Shown piece by piece: positions 16,334 to 27,379 of a stretch of DNA of 37,874 bases. Source of the stretch: an uncultured Acetatifactor sp. GTDB taxonomy: Bacteria > Bacillota > Clostridia > Lachnospirales > Lachnospiraceae. How positions within the stretch are numbered: the first letter of the stretch is position 1; every line of letters starts with the position of its first letter. The position numbers and the translations under genes are program-made. A model generated the notes under the pieces. It was given only the letters and a program-made list of their open reading frames with translations, ran no database searches and had not been told where the DNA came from. The stretch lies in assembly GCA_947595925.1 (NCBI GenBank), contig CANQEV010000031.1, positions 1 to 37,874 on the forward strand. The letters run 5' to 3'.

Positions 16334-16759
16334 ATGGCAAAAAAAGTAGAAGGATACATTAAGTTACAGATTCCTGCCGGCAAGGCAACACCGGCTCCCC
16401 CGGTCGGACCTGCACTGGGTCAGCATGGTGTGAACATTGTTGAATTCACAAAGCAGTTCAACGCAAGGACGGCGGACAAGGGAGACGTGATCATCCCTGT
16501 AGTCATCACTGTTTATGCAGACAGAAGCTTCAGCTTTGTTACGAAGACTCCCCCTGCAGCAGTTCTGCTCAAAAAGGCGTGCAACATCAAGTCCGGTTCG
16601 GGCGTTCCGAATAAGACCAAGGTTGCATCTATTTCCAAGGCAAAGCTTCAGGAAATCGCTGAGCTCAAGATGCCTGATCTGAATGCGGCAAGCCTGGAGG
16701 CTGCCATGAGCATGATCGCGGGTACCGCGCGCAGCATGGGTATTACTGTTGAAGATTAA
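16334..16759 (+). CDS. rplK: 50S ribosomal protein L11
   Basis: A 141-residue protein of the GTPase-associated centre. The start [20 protein letters not shown] and the [14 protein letters not shown] stretch are the classic L11 N-terminal domain; the C-terminal rRNA-binding domain ends at [12 protein letters not shown]. Both domains are present at normal length. ATG 16334 has ATAGGAGG upstream. It is followed by rplA after 58 bases, the usual L11-L1 pair. Confidence 0.97.
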   Translation: MAKKVEGYIKLQIPAGKATPAPPVGPALGQHGVNIVEFTKQFNARTADKGDVIIPVVITVYADRSFSFVTKTPPAAVLLKKACNIKSGSGVPNKTKVASISKAKLQEIAELKMPDLNAASLEAAMSMIAGTARSMGITVED

Positions 16760-16817
16760 CTGTTAAATTTTGGGAGACAATGAATATTGTCGTTGGAACC
16801 TATATGGAGGAAGAAGA

Positions 16818-17507
16818 ATGAAGCATGGTAAGAAATATGTGGAGGCCGCAAAGCTGGTTGACCGCGCGGCGCTCTATGAGCCTAATGAAGCGATTGCCCT
16901 TGTGAAGAAGACCGCAGTTGCAAAATTTGACGAGACGATTGAAGCCCATATCCGTACCGGATGTGACGGACGTCACGCCGAGCAGCAGATTCGTGGCGCT
17001 GTTGTACTTCCCCACGGAACCGGTAAAACCGTGAGAGTGCTGGTTTTCGCAAAGGGAGACAAAGTGAACGAGGCGGAAGCTGCGGGAGCGGATTATGTGG
17101 GAGGCGACGAGTTGATCCCGAAGATCCAGAACGACGGCTGGCTGGATTTTGACGTAGTAGTGGCAACCCCTGATATGATGGGCGTTGTAGGACGTCTTGG
17201 TAAGGTCCTTGGACCTAAGGGCCTCATGCCCAACCCCAAGGCAGGCACCGTGACCATGGACGTGGCGAAGGCTGTTGCCGATATCAAGGCCGGTAAGATT
17301 GAGTACAGACTGGACAAGACAAACATTGTGCACGTTCCTGTTGGAAAGGCTTCCTTTACCGAGGAGGCTCTGCAGGAGAACTTTAACGCTCTGATGGACG
17401 CCATTGTAAAGGCTAAGCCCAGCGCTCTGAAGGGCCAGTACCTCAGAAGCATCACTCTGACCAGCACCATGGGCCCCGGAGTGAAGGTTAACGTTGCAAA
17501 GTATTAA
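16818..17507 (+). CDS. rplA: 50S ribosomal protein L1
   Basis: A 229-residue protein forming the L1 stalk. It contains the family signature around [19 protein letters not shown] and an N-terminus [16 protein letters not shown]. The ATG at 16818 is preferred to an upstream in-frame ATG at 16770 because ATGGAGGAAG lies immediately before it and the protein then matches the family start. L1 commonly represses its own L11-L1 message; no clear L1-binding mimic was recognised here. A strong hairpin follows. Confidence 0.96.
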   Translation: MKHGKKYVEAAKLVDRAALYEPNEAIALVKKTAVAKFDETIEAHIRTGCDGRHAEQQIRGAVVLPHGTGKTVRVLVFAKGDKVNEAEAAGADYVGGDELIPKIQNDGWLDFDVVVATPDMMGVVGRLGKVLGPKGLMPNPKAGTVTMDVAKAVADIKAGKIEYRLDKTNIVHVPVGKASFTEEALQENFNALMDAIVKAKPSALKGQYLRSITLTSTMGPGVKVNVAKY

Positions 17508-17530
17508 TGGTATTTCTCAATACGGATGAA

Positions 17531-17574
17531 AACCGGCCGCCTGACGAAGTGATTCGCGAGGCGGCCGGTTTCTC
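17531..17574 (+). terminator. Terminator after rplK-rplA
   Basis: AACCGGCCGCCT (17531-17542) pairs perfectly with AGGCGGCCGGTT (17559-17570). The following tract is short in T (TCTCT), so termination may be partial. Confidence 0.6.
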
Positions 17575-17643
17575 TGTGATGCCCATGGCTGTCGGCCGGG
17601 ACCTGCCAGGCGGTCGTCAGGGAATGTTTTTTGACAACGAGTA

Positions 17644-17672
17644 TTGACAAAGGGAAAATATTGTGTTAATCT
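17644..17672 (+). promoter_or_regulatory. Promoter of rplJ-rplL
   Basis: TTGACA (17644-17649), then 17 bases to TAATCT (17667-17672) preceded by TGT. A second TTGACA at 17631 has no good -10 partner. The weak -10 is balanced by the perfect -35 and extended element. Confidence 0.5.
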
Positions 17673-17676
17673 ACCC

Positions 17677-17815
17677 ATTGTTCTTAGATCATGCCGAAGA
17701 CAGTAGGTCTCTGGAACCGCATGGCGGGATCCGGACATAAGCAGACAAACGCCTACCGAGGAGAGTGAGCGATTCGAAATCACAAGCCTTCCTGTCTTCA
17801 CGGGAAGGTTTTTTT
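17677..17815 (+). ncRNA. L10 leader (autoregulatory rplJ leader RNA) with terminator
   Basis: The segment before rplJ has the features of the Firmicutes L10 leader: an AAGACAGTAGGT stretch near 17698, a partner CGCCTACCGAGG stretch near 17751, and then an intrinsic terminator (CCTTCC 17787-17792, GGAAGG 17803-17808, seven T). By family, free L10(L12)4 complex binds the leader and favours termination, so rplJ and rplL expression falls when L10 is in excess. The identification is from sequence memory of the family, not a covariance search. Confidence 0.75.
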
Positions 17816-17861
17816 ACGGATAAACTCCTTTCGGCAGAAAAATCAAAAAGGAGGTTAAAAG

Positions 17862-18356
17862 ATGGCTAAAGTTGAATTGAAGCAGCCCATTGTGGAAGAA
17901 ATTTCCGCAAATCTCAAGGATGCACAGTCTGTTGTTCTGGTCGACTATCGTGGACTTACCGTTGAACAGGATACCGAGCTTCGCAAAACGCTTCGTGAAG
18001 CAGGCATTACTTACAAGGTATATAAGAACACTCTGATGGCTCGGGCGTTTAAGGGTACTGCTTTCGAAGCGCTTGCCCCTTATCTCGAGGGACCCAGCGC
18101 GGCGGCGTTTTCTTCAGATGATGCGACCGCACCCGCAAGAGTGCTCGCTGAGTTTGCCAAGAAGGCGGAAAAACTGGAAATCAAGGCCGGCATCGTAGAA
18201 GGAACTCTTTACGACGCGAAGGGAATGAACGCGATCGCAAGCATTCCTTCCAGAGAAGTGCTTATTTCCAGACTGCTTGGCAGTATGCAGAGCCCTGTCG
18301 CCAACTTTGCCCGCGTGCTGAATCAGATCGCGGAAAAACAAGGCGCGGCAGAATAA
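17862..18356 (+). CDS. rplJ: 50S ribosomal protein L10
   Basis: A 164-residue protein that binds 23S rRNA and carries the L7/L12 dimers. The N-terminal part (MAKVELKQPIVEEISANL, VLVDYRGLTVEQDTELRK) is typical, and the C-terminal helix that binds L12 ends with FARVLNQIAEKQGAAE. AAGGAGG lies before ATG 17862. Expression is expected to be controlled by the L10 leader upstream. rplL follows after 83 bases. Confidence 0.97.
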   Translation: MAKVELKQPIVEEISANLKDAQSVVLVDYRGLTVEQDTELRKTLREAGITYKVYKNTLMARAFKGTAFEALAPYLEGPSAAAFSSDDATAPARVLAEFAKKAEKLEIKAGIVEGTLYDAKGMNAIASIPSREVLISRLLGSMQSPVANFARVLNQIAEKQGAAE

Positions 18357-18380
18357 TCCGATTGGGATCGTAACAAGAAG

Positions 18381-18398
18381 GCCGGCTGCTCTGCCGGC
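18381..18398. other. GC-rich hairpin between rplJ and rplL
   Basis: GCCGGC-TGCTCT-GCCGGC forms a 6-bp stem with a 6-base loop and no T-run. It could stabilise or mark processing of the rplL message, which is needed in excess over rplJ. Confidence 0.5.
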
Positions 18399-18439
18399 GG
18401 AAACGAAACAAACGAAATCAGAAAATGGAGGAAAAAGAA

Positions 18440-18820
18440 ATGGCTAAGATGACAGCTCAGGAAATGATCGATGCGATCAAAGAGATGACTGTATTGGAAC
18501 TGAATGAACTGGTAAAGGCTTGCGAGGAGGAGTTCGGCGTATCCGCAGCGGCAGGCGTTGTCGTTGCAGCTGCAGGTGCCGGCGCAGGCGCAGCAGCAGA
18601 GGAAGAGAAGACCGAGTTCAACGTAGAGCTGACCGAAGTTGGCGCTGAGAAGGTTAAGGTTATCAAGGTTGTTCGTGAGATCACCGGCCTTGGCCTGAAA
18701 GAAGCAAAGGATCTGGTTGACGGCGCTCCTAAGATGGTTAAGGAAGGCGCTACCAAGGAAGAGTCCGAGGACATCAAGAAGAAGCTCGAGGAAGTTGGCG
18801 CTAAGGTTACTGTAAAGTAA
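18440..18820 (+). CDS. rplL: 50S ribosomal protein L7/L12
   Basis: A 126-residue stalk protein. The N-terminal dimerisation helices ([21 protein letters not shown]) are followed by an Ala/Gly hinge (about residues 37-55) and the C-terminal factor-binding domain with [16 protein letters not shown]. The ATG at 18440 has GGAGG 8 bases upstream; the ATG at 18425 contains that ribosome site and is rejected. A terminator follows at 18933-18957. Confidence 0.97.
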   Translation: MAKMTAQEMIDAIKEMTVLELNELVKACEEEFGVSAAAGVVVAAAGAGAGAAAEEEKTEFNVELTEVGAEKVKVIKVVREITGLGLKEAKDLVDGAPKMVKEGATKEESEDIKKKLEEVGAKVTVK

Positions 18821-18932
18821 TTTGGGCGTGACAGTTTAACCGTCCCCACGGCCGGGGGAAGCTTCGCGGCGACGCGAGAAGCTTTTGACCGGGCCGAGAG
18901 AGGGATCGGAATCATACAATCAGGACAAAAAG

Positions 18933-18957
18933 GCTCCGTGGCTGCACGGAGCTCTTT
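18933..18957 (+). terminator. Terminator after rplL
   Basis: GCTCCGTG (18933-18940), loop GCTG, CACGGAGC (18945-18952), then TCTTTT; an A-run precedes the stem. The 18821-19400 gap also holds the structured repeat and the rpoB promoter. Confidence 0.8.
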
Positions 18958-18974
18958 TGTTCGATTTATATTTC

Positions 18975-19050
18975 CCAGTTCAGCGCCCGCCATTCGCAAA
19001 GCCGCGCCTGGGGCGCTCTCCGCTGCTTCGCAGCTGTCTTTGCTCATGGG
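18975..19050. repeat. Structured dispersed repeat, half copy (copy 1)
   Basis: This is the first half of the element described at 19075-19234. It lies exactly 100 bases upstream of copy 2 and is nearly identical to it from CCAGTTCAGC (18975-18984) to TTTGCTCATGG. It keeps the hairpins GCGCC-TGG-GGCGC and GCTGC-TTC-GCAGC (19022-19034) but ends before the long second hairpin and the closing arm. It looks like a tandem partial duplication. Confidence 0.85.
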
Positions 19051-19074
19051 CTGGCGCTGCCGTCCCTGGGGTCC

Positions 19075-19234
19075 CCAGTTCAGCGCCCGCCATTCGCAAA
19101 GCCGCGCCTGGGGCGCTCTCCGTCGCTTCGCGACTATCTTTGCTCATGGAATGGCGTTCCCTCAGCCGCTCGTGTTCGGCAAAAATTTGTGCGAGCACAA
19201 TTTTTGCCCGAACCACGGCGGCTGGCTGAACTGG
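19075..19234. repeat. Structured dispersed repeat, full copy (copy 2)
   Basis: A 160-base element whose ends pair perfectly (CCAGTTCAGC 19075-19084 with GCTGAACTGG 19225-19234). Inside are a stem CGCCATT/AATGGCG continuing as GCAAAG/CTTTGC, two hairpins within it (GCGCC-TGG-GGCGC at 19104-19116 and GTCGC-TTC-GCGAC at 19122-19134), and a long hairpin at 19163-19224 with a GTGC-GAG-CAC tip. The layout is a junction of the domain and the long hairpin closed by the terminal stem. Compared with copy 3, most stems differ in sequence yet still pair. It lies between the rplL terminator and the rpoB promoter. The transcribed strand, if any, is not clear. Confidence 0.85.
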
Positions 19235-19246
19235 TGAAAAAAGTTC

Positions 19247-19275
19247 TTGACCATTTATTCCCATTGTGTTATTAT
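19247..19275 (+). promoter_or_regulatory. Promoter of rpoB-rpoC
   Basis: TTGACC (19247-19252), 17 bases, TATTAT (19270-19275) with TGT before it. The start would be near 19282, leaving a leader of about 120 bases that contains small hairpins (for example ATGCC/GGCAT near 19341-19362). Confidence 0.65.
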
Positions 19276-19400
19276 GGAAAATGCATCATTGTGGCGAGGT
19301 AGGGCTTTTTGCGCTTAATTTTCGCCGTGATTGCGCTAAAATGCCCGGGAAAACAGGCATTATGTAGGCATGATATCAGAAAGAACGGGGTGAAGTGTCA

Positions 19401-22400
19401 ATGGAAAAAAACAGAATACGTCCAATTGCCGGTTCCAAGGTTATGCGTATGAGTTATTCGAGACGAGAAGAAACGCTGGAGATGCCCAACCTGATCGAAG
19501 TCCAGATGGATTCCTATCAGTGGTTTTTAAATGAAGGTCTGAAAGAGGCTTTCAACGACATCTCTCCTATCGTAGATTACGGCGGATCCATGAGTCTCGA
19601 ATTTGTGGATTTCAAACTGTGCACAGACGACGTAAAGTACTCTATTGAAGAGTGCAAGGAGAGGGATGCGAACTATGCGGCTCCGCTGAAGGTAAAGTTC
19701 CGCCTCTATATCAACAAGGAAAAGCCCGAGATCGTGGAGCATGAGATCTTCATGGGCGATCTTCCGCTTATGACCGCCACCGGCACCTTTATCATCAACG
19801 GTGCAGAGCGTGTCATCGTCAGCCAGTTGGTGCGTTCCCCCGGCATCTACTTTACGATCAGCCATGACAAGATCGGCAAGAGGCTTTTTTCCAGCCAGGT
19901 GATTCCGAACCGCGGCGCATGGCTGGAGTATGAGACGGACTCCAACGACGTCTTTTACGTGCGCGTTGACAGGAACCGCAAGGTTCCCATCACCGTGCTG
20001 CTTCGTGCGCTCGGAATTGGGAGTACGGAGGAAATCCTGGAAATCTTTGGCGACGAGCCCAAGATCCTCGCCAGCTTAGACAAGGACCCTGCGAAGAATT
20101 ATGAGGAAGGCCTCCTGGAGCTGTATAAGAAGATCCGCCCCGGCGAGCCTTTGAGCGTGGAGAGCGCAGACAGCCTGATCAAGGCGATGTTCTTCGACCC
20201 CCGCCGCTACGACCTGGCGAAGGTTGGAAGATATAAGTTTAACAAGAAGCTGGCCTTCCGCAACAGGATTCGCCATCAGATTCTTGCGGAGGACGTTGTG
20301 GATCCTCTGACCGGAGAGATTCTCGCAAAGGCGGGGGACAAGGTTACCCCCGAGCTGGCGGATGAGATTCAGGATGCGGCGGTACCCAGCGTCCTGATCC
20401 AGACCGAGGAGAGGAACGTAAAGGTTCTCTCCAATATGATGGTGAATCTGGAACATTATGTGAACTGCAATCCCAGGGATTTCGGCATCCGTGAGAAGGT
20501 TTACTATCCCGTGCTGCGGGAGATCCTGGATAAGTTCGGAGAGGATCCGGATAAACTCAGCGAAGCGCTGCAGAAGAACGTCTCCGAGCTGGTTCCCAAG
20601 CATATCACCAAGGAGGATATCTTTGCCTCCATCAACTATAACATGCACCTGGAGTATGGCCTTGGAAAGGATGACGACATCGATCATCTTGGCAACAGGC
20701 GTATCCGCGCGGTGGGCGAGCTGCTGCAGAACCAGTATCGCATCGGCCTTTCCAGAATGGAGAGAGTGGTTCGCGAGCGCATGACCACCCACGACACGGA
20801 GGAGGTTTCCCTTCAGAACCTGATCAACATCAAACCTGTGACCGCTGCTGTCAAGGAGTTTTTCGGCTCCTCCCAGCTGTCCCAGTTCATGGATCAGAAC
20901 AACCCTCTGGGCGAGCTGACTCATAAGAGGCGTCTGTCCGCCCTGGGACCCGGCGGTCTGTCCAGGGACCGCGCCGGATTTGAGGTCCGCGACGTGCATT
21001 ACTCCCATTACGGGAGAATGTGCCCGATCGAGACCCCCGAGGGTCCCAACATCGGTCTGATCAACTCCCTTGCAAGCTATGCAAGGATCAATGAATATGG
21101 TTTTGTGGAGGCTCCTTACCGCAAGATCGATAAGAGCGACCCCTTAAATCCCCGTGTGACGGATGAAGTGATCTACATGACCGCCGACGAGGAGGACAAC
21201 TATCATGTGGCGCAGGCGAACGAGGCGCTGGATGAGAACGGGCATTTCGTCAATAAGAAGGTGTCCGGCCGTTACCGCGAGGAGACCCAGGCATATCCCA
21301 GGGAGATGTTTGATTACATGGACGTCTCTCCCAAGATGGTGTTCTCCGTAGCTACCGCGCTGATCCCCTTCCTGGAGAACGACGACGCCAACCGTGCGCT
21401 GATGGGTTCCAACATGCAGCGTCAGGCGGTTCCCCTGCTCATTACCGAGGCGCCTGTGGTGGGCACCGGCATGGAAGTGAAAACCGCGGTGGACTCCGGC
21501 GTCTGCGTTGTCGCGCCGAAATCCGGTACGGTCAACTATGTGGATTCCGATACGATCCGGATGACTTACGACGAGGGGGGCAAGGAAGAGTTTCATCTCA
21601 CGAAGTTTGCCCGCTCCAATCAGTCCAACTGTTACAATCAGAAGCCGATTGTGACGAAGGGCGACCATGTGGAGGCCGGCCAGGTAATAGCAGACGGTCC
21701 TTCTACTTCCATGGGCGAGCTGGCTCTGGGCAAGAACCCTCTGATCGGTTTTATGACCTGGGAGGGATACAATTACGAGGACGCGGTCCTGCTCTCCGAG
21801 AGACTGGTTCAGGAGGATGTGTACACTTCCGTACATATCGAGGAATATGAGGCGGAAGCAAGAGATACGAAGCTGGGACCGGAGGAGATTACCCGCGAGG
21901 TTCCCGGCGTGGGAGACGGCGCTTTGAAGGATCTGGATGAGAACGGCATCATCCGCATCGGCGCGGAAGTACGGGCCGGGGATATCCTGGTCGGCAAGGT
22001 TACTCCCAAGGGAGAGACGGAGCTCACAGCCGAGGAGCGTCTGCTCCGCGCCATCTTTGGCGAGAAGGCCAGAGAGGTCCGGGATACTTCCCTGAAGGTG
22101 CCCCATGGAGAATACGGAATCGTGGTGGACGCGAAGGTGTTCACCCGTGAGAACAGCGACGAGCTTGCGCCCGGCGTGAATCAGACCGTCCGCATTTATA
22201 TTGCGCAGAAGAGAAAGATTTCCGTCGGAGATAAGATGGCGGGCCGTCATGGAAACAAGGGCGTGGTTTCCCGGGTGCTTCCCGTGGAGGATATGCCTTA
22301 TCTGCCCAACGGGCGTCCCCTGGATATCGTGCTGAATCCCCTGGGCGTGCCTTCCCGTATGAATATCGGACAGGTGCTGGAGATTCACCTTTCCCTGGCC

Positions 22401-23345
22401 GCAAAGGCTCTGGGCTTTAATGTGGCGACGCCGGTATTTGACGGCGCGAATGAGCATGATATCATGGACACGCTGGATCTGGCCAATGATTACGTAAACC
22501 TTCCCTTTGACGCCAAGGAGGCGAAACAGTGGAAGGAGGAGGGCTGCACCACCAATGCGGCAGGCCAGGAATGGAAGGGAGAAACCTTTGAAAGCCGGCA
22601 TACAAAAGAACTGTTGCCGGAGGTCATGAAGTATTTGTCCGATCACAGGGATCACAGGGAACTGTGGAAAGGCGTTCCGATCTCCAGGGACGGAAGAGTC
22701 CGTCTGAGGGATGGCCGCACCGGTGAGTTCTTCGACAATCCGGTAACGATCGGCTACATGCACTACCTGAAGCTTCACCACCTGGTGGACGATAAGATCC
22801 ATGCCCGTTCCACCGGACCGTACTCCCTGGTGACGCAGCAGCCCCTGGGCGGTAAAGCGCAGTTCGGCGGCCAGCGTTTCGGAGAGATGGAGGTTTGGGC
22901 CCTGGAGGCCTACGGCGCGGCCTACACCCTGCAGGAGATCCTTACTGTGAAGTCTGACGACGTCGTAGGGCGTGTGAAGACCTATGAGGCCATCATCAAG
23001 GGAGACAATATCCCGCCCGCAGGCATTCCGGAATCCTTCAAGGTATTGCTGAAAGAGCTGCAGGCGCTGGGCCTGGATGTCAGGGTTCTGGATGAAGAAG
23101 GGCAGGAAGTCACGATCAAAGAGAATATTGACTACGGCGATACGGAGTTCCGCTACGATGACGACGACAGGAAGTATAACAATTACGATTCCAACTCGCT
23201 TCAGAAGATGGGTTATCAGACCCAGGAGTTTGGCGAGGACGGAGAGCTTGTCAGCGCTGAGAGTGAAAACGGCGGCGATTACTCCGAGGATTATGAGGAC
23301 GACTACACGGAAGATTCCTACGAAGATAACGACGGCGATCTGTAA
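19401..23345 (+). CDS. rpoB: DNA-directed RNA polymerase subunit beta
   Basis: The 1314-residue catalytic beta subunit of RNA polymerase. The rifampicin pocket ([18 protein letters not shown], then [12 protein letters not shown], about nt 20869-20968) carries the usual sensitive-type residues. [15 protein letters not shown] and the C-terminal [12 protein letters not shown] region are intact. After the conserved end (near residue 1230) comes an acidic, Asp/Glu/Tyr-rich tail of about 60 residues. The ATG at 19401 has GGGGTG upstream; a GTG at 19395 would add two residues. It is followed by rpoC after 50 bases. Confidence 0.98.
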   Translation: MEKNRIRPIAGSKVMRMSYSRREETLEMPNLIEVQMDSYQWFLNEGLKEAFNDISPIVDYGGSMSLEFVDFKLCTDDVKYSIEECKERDANYAAPLKVKFRLYINKEKPEIVEHEIFMGDLPLMTATGTFIINGAERVIVSQLVRSPGIYFTISHDKIGKRLFSSQVIPNRGAWLEYETDSNDVFYVRVDRNRKVPITVLLRALGIGSTEEILEIFGDEPKILASLDKDPAKNYEEGLLELYKKIRPGEPLSVESADSLIKAMFFDPRRYDLAKVGRYKFNKKLAFRNRIRHQILAEDVVDPLTGEILAKAGDKVTPELADEIQDAAVPSVLIQTEERNVKVLSNMMVNLEHYVNCNPRDFGIREKVYYPVLREILDKFGEDPDKLSEALQKNVSELVPKHITKEDIFASINYNMHLEYGLGKDDDIDHLGNRRIRAVGELLQNQYRIGLSRMERVVRERMTTHDTEEVSLQNLINIKPVTAAVKEFFGSSQLSQFMDQNNPLGELTHKRRLSALGPGGLSRDRAGFEVRDVHYSHYGRMCPIETPEGPNIGLINSLASYARINEYGFVEAPYRKIDKSDPLNPRVTDEVIYMTADEEDNYHVAQANEALDENGHFVNKKVSGRYREETQAYPREMFDYMDVSPKMVFSVATALIPFLENDDANRALMGSNMQRQAVPLLITEAPVVGTGMEVKTAVDSGVCVVAPKSGTVNYVDSDTIRMTYDEGGKEEFHLTKFARSNQSNCYNQKPIVTKGDHVEAGQVIADGPSTSMGELALGKNPLIGFMTWEGYNYEDAVLLSERLVQEDVYTSVHIEEYEAEARDTKLGPEEITREVPGVGDGALKDLDENGIIRIGAEVRAGDILVGKVTPKGETELTAEERLLRAIFGEKAREVRDTSLKVPHGEYGIVVDAKVFTRENSDELAPGVNQTVRIYIAQKRKISVGDKMAGRHGNKGVVSRVLPVEDMPYLPNGRPLDIVLNPLGVPSRMNIGQVLEIHLSLAAKALGFNVATPVFDGANEHDIMDTLDLANDYVNLPFDAKEAKQWKEEGCTTNAAGQEWKGETFESRHTKELLPEVMKYLSDHRDHRELWKGVPISRDGRVRLRDGRTGEFFDNPVTIGYMHYLKLHHLVDDKIHARSTGPYSLVTQQPLGGKAQFGGQRFGEMEVWALEAYGAAYTLQEILTVKSDDVVGRVKTYEAIIKGDNIPPAGIPESFKVLLKELQALGLDVRVLDEEGQEVTIKENIDYGDTEFRYDDDDRKYNNYDSNSLQKMGYQTQEFGEDGELVSAESENGGDYSEDYEDDYTEDSYEDNDGDL

Positions 23346-23395
23346 GCCGGACTGAAGATACTCGGAAGCCGAATAGTAGAAAGGGAGTGCCATAA

Positions 23396-26300
23396 ATGCC
23401 AGAAACAATGAAGGAAAATAATCAGGCCATGACGTTCGACGCGATCAAGATCGGTCTGGCGTCACCGGATACCATCCGCAAGTGGTCCCACGGCGAGGTC
23501 ACAAAGCCGGAGACCATCAATTACAGAACCTTAAAGCCGGAGAAGGACGGTTTGTTCTGTGAGAGGATCTTTGGACCCAGCAAGGACTGGGAGTGTCATT
23601 GCGGAAAATATAAGAAGATCCGCTATAAGGGCGTGGTCTGTGACCGCTGCGGGGTCGAAGTCACGAAGGCAAGCGTCCGCAGGGAGCGCATGGGTCATAT
23701 CGAACTCGCCGCGCCCGTGTCCCACATTTGGTATTTCAAAGGTATTCCCAGCCGGATGGGGCTGATTCTTGATCTGTCCCCCAGAGTGCTGGAGAAGGTG
23801 TTGTATTTTGCGTCCTATATCGTTCTGGATCCCGGTGAGACAAATCTGGAGTACAAGCAGATCCTCTCCGAGAAGGAGTATCAGTCCGCCAGGGAGACCT
23901 GGGGCAATAAGTTCCGCGTGGGTATGGGGGCTGAGGCGATCAAGGAGCTTTTGGAGGCCATCGACATGGATAAGGAGTCCGAGGAGCTGAACGCGGCCCT
24001 TGCGGAGTCCACCGGCCAGAAGCGCGCCCGTATCGTCAAGAGGCTTGAAGTCGTGGAGGCTTTCCATGAGTCCCACAATAAGCCCTCCTGGATGATCATG
24101 GACGTGATCCCGGTAATTCCTCCTGATCTGCGCCCCATGGTGCAGCTGGACGGCGGCCGCTTTGCAACCTCTGACCTGAACGACCTCTACAGGAGGATCA
24201 TCAACAGAAATAACCGTCTGAAGAGACTGCTGGAGCTGGGCGCGCCTGATATCATTGTGCGCAACGAGAAGAGAATGCTCCAGGAGGCTGTGGACGCCCT
24301 GATCGACAACGGCAGGCGTGGAAGACCTGTGACCGGCCCCGGAAACAGGGCGCTGAAGTCCCTGTCCGATATGCTGAAGGGTAAGTCCGGCCGTTTCCGC
24401 CAGAACCTTCTGGGCAAGCGCGTGGACTACTCCGGCCGTTCCGTTATCGTGGTGGGCCCCGAGCTGAAGATTTACCAGTGCGGTCTGCCCAAGGAGATGG
24501 CGATCGAGCTGTTTAAGCCCTTCGTGATGAAAGAGCTGGTGGCAAAGGGCATCAGCCAGAATATCAAGCATGCGAAGAAATTAGTGGAGAGGCTGGACAC
24601 CCAGGTATGGGATGTGCTGGAAGAGGTGATCAAGGAGCATCCTGTGATGCTGAACCGTGCGCCGACACTGCACAGACTGGGCATCCAGGCATTTGAGCCG
24701 ATCCTGGTGGAGGGCAAGGCCATCAAGCTGCATCCCCTGGTGTGTACCGCGTTCAACGCGGACTTCGACGGCGACCAGATGGCAGTGCATCTGCCCCTGT
24801 CCGTTGAGGCGCAGGCGGAGTGCCGGTTCCTGCTCCTGTCCACGAACAACCTGTTAAAGCCTTCCGACGGAGGCCCTGTGGCGGTGCCTTCCCAGGATAT
24901 GGTGCTGGGAATCTATTACCTGACCCAGGAGCGCCCCGGCGCTAAGGGCGAGGGCAAGTTCTTCCACAATGTGAACGAGGCGATCCTGGCATACGAGAAT
25001 CAGGTGATCACGCTGCACTCCCGCATCAAGGTCCGTGTGACAAAGGAGAATGCAGAGGGGGAGACGGTGACCGGCAACGTTGAGTCCACCCTGGGCCGTT
25101 TCCTCTTTAACGAGATCCTGCCGCAGGATCTGGGCTTTGTAGACAGAAGCCTGCCGGAGAATCTGTTCAGCCTGGAAGTGGATTTCCACGTCGATAAAAA
25201 GCAGCTGAAGAAGATCCTGGAAAAGGTCATCAACACCCATGGCGTCTCCAAGACGGCTGAGGTGTTGGACGACGTAAAGGCTATCGGATACAAGTATTCC
25301 ACAAAGGCGGCCATGACCGTATCCATCTCCGATATGACGGTGCCGGCTCAAAAGCCGGAAATGCTGGCCCGGGCACAGGCTACCGTAGACCAGATCGCCA
25401 TAAACTTCCGCCGAGGCTTGATTACCGAGGAAGAGAGATACAAGGAGACGGTGGATACCTGGAACAAGACCGATAAAGAGCTGACGGACGTATTGCTGTC
25501 CGGCCTGGATAAATACAACAATATTTATATGATGGCGGACTCCGGTGCCCGTGGTTCCAACCAGCAGATCAAGCAGCTGGCCGGCATGCGAGGCATGATG
25601 GCGGATACCACGGGAAGAACCATTGAGCTTCCCATCAAGTCCAACTTCCGTGAAGGACTGGACGTGCTGGAGTACTTCATGTCCGCCCATGGCGCCCGCA
25701 AAGGTTTGTCCGATACCGCTCTGCGTACCGCGGACTCCGGTTATCTGACGAGGCGTATGGTGGACGTATCCCAGGAGCTGTCCATCCGCGAGACGGACTG
25801 CAGCGTCGGCAGGGATGAGATCCCGGGCATATACGTCAGAACTTTTGCCGACGGGGATTCCCTGATCGAGGATCTGAAGGACCGTATCACCGGCAGATTT
25901 TCCTGCGAGGATATCTACGACAAAGACGGCAACCGGATCGTAAAGCATAATCATATGATTACGCCTTCCCGGGCCGCAAAGATTCTCAGCGTGGGCGTCG
26001 ATCAGGACGGAAAGCCTATCGAGCAGGTGAAGATCAGGACCATTCTGACCTGCCGCTCTAAATTCGGTATCTGTGCAAAGTGCTACGGCGCGAACATGGC
26101 TACCGGCGAGGCGGTGCAGGTGGGCGAGGCAGTCGGCATCATCGCGGCGCAGTCCATCGGCGAACCCGGTACGCAGCTGACCATGAGAACCTTCCACACC
26201 GGCGGCGTGGCGGGCGATGACATCACCCAGGGTCTTCCCAGAGTCGAGGAACTTTTTGAGGCCCGTAAGCCCAAGGGACTTGCGATCATTGCCGAGTTCG

Positions 26301-27136
26301 GCGGCGTTGCAGAGATCCGTGATACCAAGAAGAAGCGCGAGATCGTGATTACCAATGAGGAGACCGGGGAGAGCAAGGCTTATCTGATCCCTTACGGTTC
26401 CCGCATCCGAGTGGAGGACGGCCAGAAACTGGAGGCCGGCGACGTATTGACCGAGGGAAGCGTGAACCCGCATGACCTCTTAAAGATCAAGGGGATCCGG
26501 GCGGTTCAGGATTACATGCTCCGGGAGGTACAGCGCGTGTACCGTCTGCAGGGCGTGGAGATTTCTGATAAGCATATTGAAGTCATCGTGCGTCAGATGC
26601 TGAAGAAGATCCGGATCGAGGACAGCGGCGACACAGGTTTCCTTCCCGGAACTCTGGTGGATGTGCTGGATTACGAGGATATGAATGAGGAGCTGATCAA
26701 GGAGGGCAAGACCCCCGCGGAAGGAAAGCGGGTGATCCTTGGAATTACGAAGGCGGCTCTGGCTACCAATTCCTTTATGTCCGCAGCATCCTTCCAGGAG
26801 ACTACAAAAGTCTTGACCGAAGCCGCGATCAAGGGCAAGGTGGATCCTCTGATCGGTTTGAAGGAGAACGTGATCATCGGTAAGCTGATCCCTGTGGGAA
26901 CAGGTATGAAGAGATATCAGACCACGATGCTCAGCACCGATAAACTGTCCGACAGCGACATGGTGATCGACATTGCCGACGGCGGAGAAGAAACTATAGA
27001 AGAAACTTTAGGAGAAACGCAGGAGGCGGAAACCCAGGAAACGGATATTGCGGAAACAGAAATGCAGGAAATCGCAGTATCGGAGACGGAAACCCTGGAG
27101 GCCGACGAGGCTGCGGCGGAAGAGAGCGATTCATAA
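23396..27136 (+). CDS. rpoC: DNA-directed RNA polymerase subunit beta'
   Basis: The 1246-residue beta' subunit. The zinc site cysteines are C67, C69, C82 and C85; the catalytic magnesium loop NADFDGDQ is at 454-461; the bridge-helix and trigger-loop regions are present, as is the second zinc cluster around [19 protein letters not shown]. The last 50 or so residues form an acidic tail of repeated ETQE/ETE units, probably disordered. AAAGGGAG precedes ATG 23396. A terminator follows 10 bases after the stop. Confidence 0.98.
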   Translation: MPETMKENNQAMTFDAIKIGLASPDTIRKWSHGEVTKPETINYRTLKPEKDGLFCERIFGPSKDWECHCGKYKKIRYKGVVCDRCGVEVTKASVRRERMGHIELAAPVSHIWYFKGIPSRMGLILDLSPRVLEKVLYFASYIVLDPGETNLEYKQILSEKEYQSARETWGNKFRVGMGAEAIKELLEAIDMDKESEELNAALAESTGQKRARIVKRLEVVEAFHESHNKPSWMIMDVIPVIPPDLRPMVQLDGGRFATSDLNDLYRRIINRNNRLKRLLELGAPDIIVRNEKRMLQEAVDALIDNGRRGRPVTGPGNRALKSLSDMLKGKSGRFRQNLLGKRVDYSGRSVIVVGPELKIYQCGLPKEMAIELFKPFVMKELVAKGISQNIKHAKKLVERLDTQVWDVLEEVIKEHPVMLNRAPTLHRLGIQAFEPILVEGKAIKLHPLVCTAFNADFDGDQMAVHLPLSVEAQAECRFLLLSTNNLLKPSDGGPVAVPSQDMVLGIYYLTQERPGAKGEGKFFHNVNEAILAYENQVITLHSRIKVRVTKENAEGETVTGNVESTLGRFLFNEILPQDLGFVDRSLPENLFSLEVDFHVDKKQLKKILEKVINTHGVSKTAEVLDDVKAIGYKYSTKAAMTVSISDMTVPAQKPEMLARAQATVDQIAINFRRGLITEEERYKETVDTWNKTDKELTDVLLSGLDKYNNIYMMADSGARGSNQQIKQLAGMRGMMADTTGRTIELPIKSNFREGLDVLEYFMSAHGARKGLSDTALRTADSGYLTRRMVDVSQELSIRETDCSVGRDEIPGIYVRTFADGDSLIEDLKDRITGRFSCEDIYDKDGNRIVKHNHMITPSRAAKILSVGVDQDGKPIEQVKIRTILTCRSKFGICAKCYGANMATGEAVQVGEAVGIIAAQSIGEPGTQLTMRTFHTGGVAGDDITQGLPRVEELFEARKPKGLAIIAEFGGVAEIRDTKKKREIVITNEETGESKAYLIPYGSRIRVEDGQKLEAGDVLTEGSVNPHDLLKIKGIRAVQDYMLREVQRVYRLQGVEISDKHIEVIVRQMLKKIRIEDSGDTGFLPGTLVDVLDYEDMNEELIKEGKTPAEGKRVILGITKAALATNSFMSAASFQETTKVLTEAAIKGKVDPLIGLKENVIIGKLIPVGTGMKRYQTTMLSTDKLSDSDMVIDIADGGEETIEETLGETQEAETQETDIAETEMQEIAVSETETLEADEAAAEESDS

Positions 27137-27145
27137 AGAAAAGAG

Positions 27146-27174
27146 ACGGCCGCCTGGAATGGGCGGCCGTTTTT
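27146..27174 (+). terminator. Terminator after rpoBC
   Basis: ACGGCCGCC (27146-27154) pairs with GGCGGCCGT (27162-27170), followed by TTTT. Confidence 0.85.
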
Positions 27175-27195
27175 GAATCCGGCCGTTTGGGACAG

Positions 27196-27251
27196 CGTCA
27201 TTGAAAGTGCAGGGCGGCAGAAAACCTGTCGGGGCTGCCCTGTAAATGACG
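27196..27251. other. Two-tier hairpin in the rpoC-rfbD gap
   Basis: CGTCATT (27196-27202) pairs with AATGACG (27245-27251), and inside it CAGGGC (27210-27215) pairs with GCCCTG (27237-27242). No T-run follows. It may be a leader structure of the rhamnose reductase gene; no clear promoter for that gene was seen. Confidence 0.45.
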
Positions 27252-27379
27252 GGGACTGAATGGCAGCGGGTTTCAGGTTGAAACGGACCGGCGAGCCTGC
27301 CTGGATGAAAAGCGGACGCGGTTCAGCGACAGCCCGGAACGGGCGGGACCTGTCGGAACATGAAATGGAGGAGGGCTTT

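Noticed and set aside
17760..17790. A T-loop-like TTCGAAATC suggesting a tRNA.
   Set aside because: It lies in the L10 leader, and no acceptor or anticodon arm can be built; no tRNA or rRNA gene was found in the window.
18980..19264. Small minus-strand open frames beginning MSKDS in the structured repeat, also near 28300.
   Set aside because: They follow the helix sequence, change frame between copies and lack ribosome sites; the conserved property is pairing, not protein.
21144..23408. A 754-codon minus-strand open frame opposite rpoB, and a 539-codon one opposite rpoC.
   Set aside because: They are antisense shadows of strongly biased codon use in essential genes; the products have no recognisable domain.
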